DNA of 64,000 nucleotides from Jaenimonas drosophilae. Its lineage: Eukaryota; Euglenozoa; Kinetoplastea; Trypanosomatida; Trypanosomatidae. Below, piece after piece: positions 57,227 through 64,000 of this stretch. The notes beneath the pieces were generated by a model that saw nothing but the letters and a program-made list of their open reading frames with translations, was not told the DNA's origin and ran no database searches. The position numbers were made by a program, and so were the translations under genes. Numbering within the stretch: position 1 is the stretch's first letter; each line of letters starts with the position of its first letter. The stretch covers positions 20,960 through 84,959 of the forward strand of contig JASAON010001603.1 in the NCBI GenBank assembly GCA_030849065.1. The letters are read 5' to 3'.

Positions 57227-57796
57227 CGAGGTGTGAGGTGTGTTGATGTGCTACCGGTCCTCGGTCTCTCTAGTCGTCCGTGTGGATGATTGGGCTCTTT
57301 GGTTTTTCTTGTTTTTGGCATCAGCCTCGTGGTGCCGTCAAAAGTCAGGGGCAGCACACATGAGCCCACACTCCATTCAGCGCGCACAAGTGGGCCCATC
57401 GTCGATACTGCTGCCACCACCCGTCCCCTCCTCCTCCTTCTTATCGAAAACGTTTTTGTGATGTGGGCGGCAGCAGCGGCTGCATCCTTTTTTTTTTCTC
57501 TTTTTTTTTCTCGTGTTGTTGATTGTTGTGTTGATTTTTCGACTCTACCGATTGCATGTCGGTGCGCGAGGTCTCGTGCGAGGGTTCAGTGTCGAGGCAC
57601 CCCCGAAGCAGCCCTGCACTGCGTGCTCGATGATGAAGTTTCAATGCTGTCTGGTGATGCGACACAAAAAGAAACCCCTACTCTTACCCTCTTTTGTTGT
57701 TGCTGCAGTAGTCCTCTCCTCCACGTGGTGGGATTTCTTCTCAAGTAACACATCTCCACACACTCCCTCTCACACACATTCACTTCTTGTGTAGGC
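57227..57796. other. Intergenic region upstream of eIF3L
   Basis: 570 bp, no gene. T-runs near 57488-57510; GCTGCAG near 57709 and GTGTAG (AG 57793-57794) both follow pyrimidine-rich stretches. The second leaves only two bases before the ATG. Confidence 0.5.
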
Positions 57797-59425
57797 ATGG
57801 CAACCAATCCGGATATCGAGACCGACATCCCCGTCGAGGTCTATGAATTCCTCAAGAAGCTGAACCGTGCGGTGGATCGGAATGACACCGCCAAGATCAA
57901 CGACCTCTACGAAAACAAGTTTGATGAGCTCACCAAGGAGTTCTACATTGTTGGCGTTGGCCAGTTCCGCTCTTGGCCTAGCCTGCGCCACAAGACCGTC
58001 TCCGACTGCTTCCCCAACAAGGCCGCGGAGCAGCTCTACAGCTTCCTCTTCTACAAGCACCTCTTTACGGACCGCTCCGTGAAGCAGGAGGATGCCAACA
58101 GCTCCTGGAGCACCTTGACGAGCATCTTTGAGATGCTCCACAAGATGAGCTACAACCTCCCCAGCGGTCTATTGTGGGACCTCTTCGACGAGTGCCTCTA
58201 CCAGATGACGGTGGTGTATCAGAAGCGATTTGCCGGGCCGGTTGAGTGGAGCGTTGCGGAGATGCTCCGCATCTTAGACGCTGTGGCGGAGCGCTTTCCC
58301 GTCGCGGAGGTGCTGCGTACGGCGGACGATGCCGCCGAGGGTAAGAACGATACCCCGAACGCGCTCAGTGGCTTCTTCGCCCTCATCACCAAGGCCAAGC
58401 TGAATGTGTTGCTCGGCGACTACTACTCCGCCCTCTCTGGCCTCGAGCCGCTTGACATCTTCAACGCCGGAAGGGAGGTGCTCCAGCGTGTCTCCCCTGC
58501 CCACATCTCCCTCCTCTACCACGTTGGCTTCAGCTACCTGATGATCCATCGCTACGAGGATGCCGCCAACTGCCTGCGTCGCTGTGTGGTGGTGAAGTCA
58601 TCTGGCCGCAAGTTCTCCGAGCGCATCCAGCTTGCCTCAGCCTACATGCACCAGTGTGCCCGCATCCTTGGTGGCGTCTCCTTCTCCAACCTGAAGTCCT
58701 ACATTGACAAGAAGCGCACGAGCGCCTACGAGGACGACTTGGAGGCACTGCGCCACGGTGACGAGGACCGCTTTGGTGACATCTTCGATTCCTTTAGTCC
58801 AAAGTTCTTGACGGTGTCTCCCGCCTCGGCTACGCAGGTGAAGGGCACGGAGGGGAAGGAGCTCCAGGCGCGTATGTTCCGTCGTGCGGTGCAGCAGCAG
58901 CAGGTCACCATTGAGCTGCGTGGATACTTTGGTGCCTACCAGAACACCAAGCTTAATCAGTTCGAGACGCTGCTAGACATCGCCGACGGCTACGTGCCGC
59001 TCCTGGCGCTGAAGATGCGCTCCCGCCAGCTCGTCCACGACGGCGAGTCGGCCAACCTCCTCTCCGGTGAGTACAAGGTGAGTGCCCAGTTTGACTTCAT
59101 CGTGCGCGATGACAACGTGGAGGTGGTCCCCTGCAGCAACTACGGCGGCACGGAGTCCAAGCTGCTGAATAAGATCAAGGCCCTCCAGCGTGATCAGAAG
59201 CAGATTGAGCGCAAGCAGCAGAGCATGCGCCAGCGCAAGGCCCAGGGAGAGCAGCGCAGCAACCAGAACCAGCACCAGCACCGCGACCCCCGCCGCAACA
59301 ACAACAACGGCAACAGCGGCAACAACAACGCTGGTCCCCGTGGCCAACACCCGCGCAAGAACTTCGCCAACCGCCCCACTGCCCCCTTGGCGAACAATCT
59401 CTTCAACCGCAATGAAACATCCTAA
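57797..59425 (+). CDS. Translation initiation factor eIF3 subunit L
   Basis: 542 residues, close to eIF3l in other eukaryotes. The N-terminus (IPVEVYEFLKKLNRAVDRND, DLYENKFDELTKEFY) and the following AAEQLYSFLFYKHLFTDR match the eIF3l helical core. LLGDYYSALSGLEPLD is the helical-repeat segment, HVGFSYLMIHRYEDAANCLR the TPR-like end, and FRRAVQQQQVTIELRGYFGA leads into the PCI-type winged-helix end. The last 75 residues are a lineage-specific low-complexity tail rich in Gln, Asn, Arg and His (QNQHQHRDPRRNNNN). eIF3l is part of the 40S-binding eIF3 scaffold. Very GC-rich, biased codons fit a highly expressed gene. Confidence 0.86.
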   Translation: MATNPDIETDIPVEVYEFLKKLNRAVDRNDTAKINDLYENKFDELTKEFYIVGVGQFRSWPSLRHKTVSDCFPNKAAEQLYSFLFYKHLFTDRSVKQEDANSSWSTLTSIFEMLHKMSYNLPSGLLWDLFDECLYQMTVVYQKRFAGPVEWSVAEMLRILDAVAERFPVAEVLRTADDAAEGKNDTPNALSGFFALITKAKLNVLLGDYYSALSGLEPLDIFNAGREVLQRVSPAHISLLYHVGFSYLMIHRYEDAANCLRRCVVVKSSGRKFSERIQLASAYMHQCARILGGVSFSNLKSYIDKKRTSAYEDDLEALRHGDEDRFGDIFDSFSPKFLTVSPASATQVKGTEGKELQARMFRRAVQQQQVTIELRGYFGAYQNTKLNQFETLLDIADGYVPLLALKMRSRQLVHDGESANLLSGEYKVSAQFDFIVRDDNVEVVPCSNYGGTESKLLNKIKALQRDQKQIERKQQSMRQRKAQGEQRSNQNQHQHRDPRRNNNNGNSGNNNAGPRGQHPRKNFANRPTAPLANNLFNRNETS

Positions 59426-59776
59426 GTTGGTGGGCAACCGAGGTGGTGTGGCCACTCCAAGACTAAGTAAGTACGCCACAGCTGGAGCATGCATCACATG
59501 AAGGGTGCGTGGCGGTGATGCTAACACCGGTGTGTGCTCCTCTGATTATCTCCATTATAAGGCTACACCCACATGACTGAATATGCCTAACGTAGCCACG
59601 CTCTTTTTTTTTTTTGGCCCAGCTTCCACTGTCGTGGCCGGTGCCGAGAAACGGAGTTACACCACATGCTTCCTCCTTCTGTCTGAATATCTCAATCTCT
59701 TCTCTCTATTCTTGTTGCTGTTGCGTTGCTGTTAGGCTCAGAAAACTAGGCTCCCCTCTTCTTTTCCCATAACGGA
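59426..59776. other. Intergenic region
   Basis: 351 bp, no gene. T run near 59605-59616; C/T tract to GCTGTTAG with AG at 59734-59735. Confidence 0.5.
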
Positions 59777-60445
59777 ATGTATAGCGATGAGGAGGATGAC
59801 CTGCCGAAGATGCCAGCTCGTCGTGCGATGTTGATGTATCCGCCGAGACGCGTGGCACAGGCGAATCAGCTCCATGCACTGGAGGAGAAGCTGGAGCAGC
59901 TGAAATCCACGTGGCATGATGCGGCCCACAGAGGCTCACGCCGAGCGGAGAGCGGCGAGCGAGGACGTAGCAGCTCTGACGTTGATGAGCGTGTTGGTGC
60001 ATCGCCCAGTGTCTCCGACCAGTTGGAGTATGATCTCCGCCGCGCAGTGCCGCACCTCTCTGCCACCTTTTCATGTTCCTACCAGGACCTTTCTCTTCTT
60101 CTCTTCGCCATTCATCAGGGCGGAGGAGCTGATGGGGAGAAAAGTACTATTCAAGAGCAGCTGCGAGCCAGTGAGTCGGAGAAGAAGGCATTGCATAGCC
60201 AACTACGTAGGACAACCGAGGAACGCGAGCGCTGGAAGGACGAAGCTGCAGAGGCCAAGAATCGCCTCCAATCTGCACAGACAGAGTCTCGGCGAGCGAC
60301 GGAGGTACTTGCACTCCGGCGGGAGGAGCTCCGCAAACAGCTGATTGGTGCCGAGAGCCGCATCGAGAAGGAGCAGCATCGATCACGCAAGCTGGAGCTG
60401 GAGCTCAATACGTTGAAGGAGAAGCTGCGAAACCAACTACGGTGA
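59777..60445 (+). CDS. Coiled-coil protein, unknown function
   Basis: 222 residues, not recognised. An acidic start (MYSDEEDDLPKMPARRAML) is followed by a short coiled coil (ANQLHALEEKLEQLKSTW). After a Ser/Gly/Arg-rich linker comes a more globular patch (LEYDLRRAVPHLSATFSCSY, LSLLLFAIHQGG), and then a long C-terminal coiled coil from about residue 118 (LRASESEKKALHSQLRRTTE). The globular patch between two coiled coils is the most informative part for a search. Confidence 0.65.
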   Translation: MYSDEEDDLPKMPARRAMLMYPPRRVAQANQLHALEEKLEQLKSTWHDAAHRGSRRAESGERGRSSSDVDERVGASPSVSDQLEYDLRRAVPHLSATFSCSYQDLSLLLFAIHQGGGADGEKSTIQEQLRASESEKKALHSQLRRTTEERERWKDEAAEAKNRLQSAQTESRRATEVLALRREELRKQLIGAESRIEKEQHRSRKLELELNTLKEKLRNQLR

Positions 60446-60764
60446 AGAGGGTGACCAGCTTGGCGGCGACCTCACTGTCCTGTACCGCAAACCACCCTCA
60501 CATGCTCACTCATTACGTGTGTGTGCCTGTGTTAGATGCGATGGGGGTTGGTTACATATCGAATCATCACCTTCCCTCTCGTTGTACAGTTTCATCCACA
60601 ACTATTCTCAATCCAAATTTTTTTTCGTTCTGGTCGCCTGTTATACCTACCATAGATGCATGTGTCTCGTACCACACCGCTGAACTTCTTCTCACTTCTC
60701 TCCTCCTACAGACGGCCACGTGCCCACCACACACCCCACAATTTTCTCACTCTCAAAACGCCTG
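60446..60764. other. Intergenic region upstream of FKBP12
   Basis: 319 bp, no gene. C/T tract at 60680-60708 ending CTCCTACAG, acceptor AG at 60710-60711. Confidence 0.55.
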
Positions 60765-61094
60765 ATGGGCGTCGTTCGTACCGTCGTGACGGCTGGCAAC
60801 GGGCCAACCCCCTCCCCTGGGAACCAAATCACCGTTCACTGCACCGGATATCTTGCGGAGAATCGCAAGAAGTTTTGGTCCACGCGCGACGATAACAAGC
60901 CCTTCTCCTTCGTGGTGGGGAAGGGCCAGGTGATTCGTGGGTGGGATGAAGGCATGATGCAGATGCAGACCGGAGAAACGGCTGAGCTGCTCATGACCTA
61001 CGACTACGCCTACGGTGAGCGGGGCTTCCCTGCCTGGGGTATCCCACCCAAGGCAGCACTCTTGTTCGAGATTGAGCTGCTCTCCATCGCCTAG
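60765..61094 (+). CDS. FKBP12-type peptidyl-prolyl cis-trans isomerase
   Basis: 109 residues, a single complete FKBP domain (human FKBP12 is 108). Drug- and substrate-pocket residues are kept: Tyr in CTGY, Phe in KPFSF, Val-Ile in GQVIRGWDEG with the pocket Trp, Tyr in DYAYGERG, Phe in LLFEIELL. The 80s loop (GERGFPAWGIPPKA) differs from human by replacement and one extra residue, which can alter partner binding. It is expected to be a cytosolic prolyl isomerase able to bind FK506 or rapamycin. An upstream frame to GTG/ATG-like 60720 has only UTR-like sequence, so ATG 60765 is used. Confidence 0.93.
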   Translation: MGVVRTVVTAGNGPTPSPGNQITVHCTGYLAENRKKFWSTRDDNKPFSFVVGKGQVIRGWDEGMMQMQTGETAELLMTYDYAYGERGFPAWGIPPKAALLFEIELLSIA

Positions 61095-61372
61095 GACATT
61101 GTCCTGAGAAGATACGCTCCATGAGTTTATTGTTGTTCTGATTTTCATGGCGTTTCGGTACCTTCGACGTGAGATGGGTACCTATGTTGCCCAGCAAACT
61201 CGTCCGTCATGCTGTGACGGCGTGAGACTGGCACATCAGCGCACAAAACTGACCCAGCGACACAGGTTTGTGGGCGTGGATAACGGACATGTACTACACT
61301 GCTGATGTACTTCAACTTGCACTCACCTCAACCTATTTTTTTTAGAAGGTTTCCTTCTTTTTATTAGAGAGA

Positions 61373-62206
61373 ATGTCATCCGCGGTGAAGTACTCCATCA
61401 TCGTTCCCTCCTACAAGGAGAGTGGCAACTTGCGACCACTCGCAGAGCGCACCTTCGCCGCCCTACGCTCGAGTGATTTCGTCGATGGTGAGGTTGAGAT
61501 CTTGGTTGTGGATGACAACTCCCGAGATGGATCCGTCGAGGTGATTGAGAGCCTCCAACGAGAGGGCTACAGGGTGCGCATTAGTGTTAGAACAACAGAA
61601 CGCGGGCTTAGCAGCGCCGTGATCCACGGCCTGCGGCTCTCCGAGGGTGAGTTCAAGGTGGTGATGGACGCTGACCTTCAGCACCCGCCCGAGTCTGTGC
61701 CCTCGATGCTTCGAGCGCTGGAGGCGGACCATCACCAATTCGTCTGTGGCTCCCGCTATGGTGCAGGCGTTGCCATTGATAAGGATTGGCCACTGCATCG
61801 CCGCATCATCTCCTGGGGTGCGCGCCTTCTGGCGCGTCCGCTCACCCCTCTCTCCGATCCCATGTCGGGCTTTTTTGGCATTCGAGCCAACGTACTGGCG
61901 GATGGTCTTCAGGATGTTAACCCCATTGGCTACAAGATTGCGCTGGAGCTCTTCGTCAAGTGCAAGGTCATCTCCTACGCGGAGGTGGGCTACAACTTTG
62001 CGACGAGGACCTTTGGAGAGTCCAAGCTGACGGGAAAGGTGATCCTCTACTACATTCTGCACCTCCACGCACTCTACTCGTACCGCTTTGGTATTCTGTA
62101 CTACCTCTTCATTGTGGCTGTCGTGGCAGCTCTCGGATACGCTGCGCAGCTCTTATTCTCGCAGCTGACCGCTCGCAGAGCTGCTGCGAAGAGAAAGCTG
62201 CTGTAG
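61373..62206 (+). CDS. DPM1: Dolichol-phosphate mannose synthase (single-subunit DPM1 type)
   Basis: 277 residues. It is a GT2 glycosyltransferase: KYSIIVPSYKESGNL, the nucleotide-binding EILVVDDNSRDGS, then the catalytic VVMDADLQHPPE (DAD), FVCGSRYGAGV, DPMSGFFGIR and FGESKLTGK. Two hydrophobic features end the protein: an amphipathic stretch and a membrane span (LYYLFIVAVVAALGYAAQLLF), followed by a basic tail (RRAAAKRKLL). The C-terminal span marks the yeast-like single-subunit class, as in T. brucei, rather than the human class that needs DPM2/DPM3. It makes Dol-P-Man at the ER for N-glycans and GPI anchors, essential in these parasites. Confidence 0.95.
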   Translation: MSSAVKYSIIVPSYKESGNLRPLAERTFAALRSSDFVDGEVEILVVDDNSRDGSVEVIESLQREGYRVRISVRTTERGLSSAVIHGLRLSEGEFKVVMDADLQHPPESVPSMLRALEADHHQFVCGSRYGAGVAIDKDWPLHRRIISWGARLLARPLTPLSDPMSGFFGIRANVLADGLQDVNPIGYKIALELFVKCKVISYAEVGYNFATRTFGESKLTGKVILYYILHLHALYSYRFGILYYLFIVAVVAALGYAAQLLFSQLTARRAAAKRKLL

Positions 62207-62368
62207 GCGCCGAGTCACGGCACACCTCTGCAGTCCACAGACAAGCACACCACGCGTTCTATTTTCATCTCACTTTACCTGCCACGACGATGCTGATGGT
62301 AGATGTTGTGATGCACTCCTCCTCCTGCTCCATCTTATTGGTATTCCGCGTGAAGTAGTAGCTGCCGA

Positions 62369-63748
62369 ATGCAAACGATCAGCACTGCGCCAGGGGGAGT
62401 CGCCGTTCTCTTCGACGAGGGTTTGGGCCAAAGCGCTGTGGAGGAGTGGCTGACAGGCTTCACCAACACCAAGTACACCCTCTTTCCTGTATCCTCGGCC
62501 TCCACGCTCATCCGCGCACTCCGGCAGATTGAGGCGGGTTCACCCCACAAGTACAGTGGCGTCCTTAACTGGTGCTGCGGGCCTGAGGCGGAGGGCTACT
62601 CCGCGGCCCATGCCGCCGCCTTCCTCGCCCGTACCCACATTCCTTACTCGGGCTGCCATGCGGATACTCTTGCCTACCCGCTGGACACGCTCTTTATGAT
62701 GGCCCGATACGCGGAGGTTCCCATGCCCAAGTACGCTGTCATCTCCAACGCCACTGCCGATCATTCGCGGCAACTGCGCGTCCTCAACGCTCCGGTGATG
62801 GTACAGAGTGCCTCACCCATGTTGGGCGCCTTCCGTGCACGCGTTGGATCGCAGCGCGATGTAGAGCCCGTCGTTCGTGCCGCACTGGAGGATAACGGCA
62901 GCCTTGTTGTGTGGGAGGTTGGCCAGTCAACCTCCGCGGAGGTGGACGTTCTTATCACCCAAGACGCCACCTACGCCTTCTCCACGCCCCTCACCCCACA
63001 GGAGCTTGACCGCACCGATGCCTTGTGGCAAAACCTGGGCACCCGCTTTGTGGAGCAGGTTCTCTATCACCGTGGTGTTGCTCTTCTCTCCTTTGTGCGG
63101 TCACGGGAGGGGACAGGGTGGCAGCTGATGGACCTTCAGCTCAACCCCACCTCTCAGCGCTTGAGCCAGCTGCTGGGCACCACCACCTGCCCACCCCACC
63201 TCGCGGTGGCATGGCTGACGCAGCTGAGGGCCCTTGACCAACGCCCCAACTTTGAAGTCAAGCTGCACGAGGATTCCCGCAAGGGCTATCACCTGTGCGC
63301 TTCGCGGGCGATTGCCCAGGGAGAGATCGTCTTTGAGGATGAGCGCCGCAGCTTCTCCATTGTGACGAAGCCCTACGTAGAAGAACACTGGACCCCAGCG
63401 CTCAAGACCACGTTTTCCGAGTACGCCTGGCCTCTTGACGGCGGCCATGTCTACGCCATTTGGGAGAACGATCCGCTGCGGTGGCGCCCCATCAACCACT
63501 CATGCGACCCAAACTGTATTTTCAGTGCTCCACACTCACTCAACGTTATTGCACGCCGTCCCATTGCCGCCGGCGAGGACCTGTCGATGGACTATGCCAC
63601 CTTCTGCGATGACGTCATGAAGCCCTTTGACTGCCTCTGTGGAGCGGCAACCTGCCGCAAACGCGTCTTCGCCGATGCCAACGTGTGCCTTCAGTATGGG
63701 CTTAACTCGTGGATCCGACCAAGCCCACAAGCAAGTTCCAACTCGTGA
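62369..63748 (+). CDS. Fusion of degenerate ATP-grasp (Ddl-like) and SET methyltransferase domains
   Basis: 459 residues. Residues 8-285 follow the D-alanine-D-alanine-ligase-like ATP-grasp order: GVAVLFDEGL; then VLNWCCGPEAEGYSAAHAAA; then THIPYSGCHADTLAYPLDT; then VPMPKYAVIS; then VVWEVGQSTSAEVDVLI; then LMDLQLNPTSQRL, ending in the N-x-x-P region. Lysines expected for ATP binding look replaced (LDT where DK is typical; VMVQSAS where VKPAS is typical), so ATP use is doubtful. Residues 293-445 are a SET domain: VKLHEDSRKGYHLCASRAI, the cofactor motif INHSCDPNC near residue 374, GEDLSMDYATF, and a post-SET zinc motif CLCGAATCRKRV. The SET part looks active as a lysine methyltransferase. The fusion is read through one frame with no break, and the gene lies directly upstream of what appears to be eEF2. 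Confidence 0.8.
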   Translation: MQTISTAPGGVAVLFDEGLGQSAVEEWLTGFTNTKYTLFPVSSASTLIRALRQIEAGSPHKYSGVLNWCCGPEAEGYSAAHAAAFLARTHIPYSGCHADTLAYPLDTLFMMARYAEVPMPKYAVISNATADHSRQLRVLNAPVMVQSASPMLGAFRARVGSQRDVEPVVRAALEDNGSLVVWEVGQSTSAEVDVLITQDATYAFSTPLTPQELDRTDALWQNLGTRFVEQVLYHRGVALLSFVRSREGTGWQLMDLQLNPTSQRLSQLLGTTTCPPHLAVAWLTQLRALDQRPNFEVKLHEDSRKGYHLCASRAIAQGEIVFEDERRSFSIVTKPYVEEHWTPALKTTFSEYAWPLDGGHVYAIWENDPLRWRPINHSCDPNCIFSAPHSLNVIARRPIAAGEDLSMDYATFCDDVMKPFDCLCGAATCRKRVFADANVCLQYGLNSWIRPSPQASSNS

Positions 63749-63964
63749 GATACACCCACACCCATAGACGGAAGACATCCTCATCCTCGTGTCCACATCT
63801 ACACACTATTCCCAGCTGCCCCATAACACGGTGATGCACGACCACACGTGTGCCTCTACTCTCAACACAACTCTATCAATGCTTCCTTTCAACACTTTCT
63901 TCCTTCAATCCGCTACATTGATTTTTTTTCCAGCTCACACAACCCACACCACACCCCCCTCACC

Positions 63965-64000
63965 ATGGTTAACTTCACCGTTGATGAGGTCCGTGGCCTC
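63965..64000 (+). CDS. Start of a gene cut by the window edge, probably elongation factor 2
   Basis: Only 12 codons are visible, reading MVNFTVDEVRGL. The eEF2 N-terminus in eukaryotes begins MVNFTVDQxR, just before the first GTPase helix, and this fits closely. The ATG has a good CACC context and follows a T-run (63922-63929) and a CAG. Twelve residues are too few for proof. Confidence 0.65.
   Translation, partial: MVNFTVDEVRGL

Overview
The window is nuclear DNA of a kinetoplastid flagellate, most likely a trypanosomatid. The genes are intronless and closely packed. All lie in two long same-strand clusters, and nearly every start codon follows a pyrimidine-rich tract and an AG, the layout of polycistronic transcription resolved by spliced-leader trans-splicing. 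Many products have kinetoplastid character: a divergent TFIIA gamma, a mitochondrial RNase HII, triple-CCCH zinc-finger paralogues, and a zinc-type cytochrome oxidase subunit with a long N-terminus. The species cannot be named. A bacterial-type xylulokinase argues against T. brucei, which as far as I recall lacks one, while Leishmania and T. cruzi have one.

Layout. Positions 1-7979 hold two leftward genes: a giant Sec7 ARF exchange factor and a repetitive coiled-coil protein. Positions 7980-10551 are a GC-rich, homopolymer-rich divergent strand-switch region, the presumed RNA polymerase II start region for both clusters. From 10552 to the right edge all genes read rightward. In order these are: SmD3-like, PP2C phosphatase, GAF-like coiled coil, a double mitochondrial carrier, TPR-DnaJ, C2HC zinc-finger/Gly-rich protein, COX5B-like subunit, DUS2-like, VPS45, a disordered protein, a mitochondrial helical-repeat protein, TFIIA gamma, an amino acid permease, a hypothetical, a coiled-coil/PDZ-like protein, three hypotheticals, two CCCH paralogues, a PIP kinase, EMC3, NOP10, RNase HII, proteasome PSMB2/beta4, a hypothetical, a Nudix CoA-pyrophosphatase type, a TFIIS-like factor, a triple CH-like protein, xylulokinase, eIF3 subunit L, a coiled coil, FKBP12, DPM1, an ATP-grasp/SET fusion, and the first codons of what looks like eEF2.

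The genes do not form one pathway. As is normal for kinetoplastid clusters, unrelated housekeeping genes are co-transcribed and control is expected after transcription, through UTRs. Several products feed the expression machinery itself (SmD3, NOP10, eIF3L, eEF2, TFIIA gamma, TFIIS-like, DUS2). From unverified memory, DPM1 and EF2 lie near each other on T. brucei chromosome 10, so part of this order may be conserved synteny.

Base composition changes along the window. Genes near the strand switch (10.5-16 kb, and the leftward Sec7 gene) use AT-richer codons, and genes beyond about 19 kb are strongly G/C-ending. The most interesting observations are the mirror-symmetric strand-switch region, the ATP-grasp/SET fusion, the recent gene conversion confined to the zinc-finger core of the CCCH paralogues, the tandem fusion of two mitochondrial carriers, and a perfect 76-bp intergenic direct repeat. 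Many longest open frames begin at GTG or TTG. I moved these starts to the first ATG downstream of a plausible splice acceptor.
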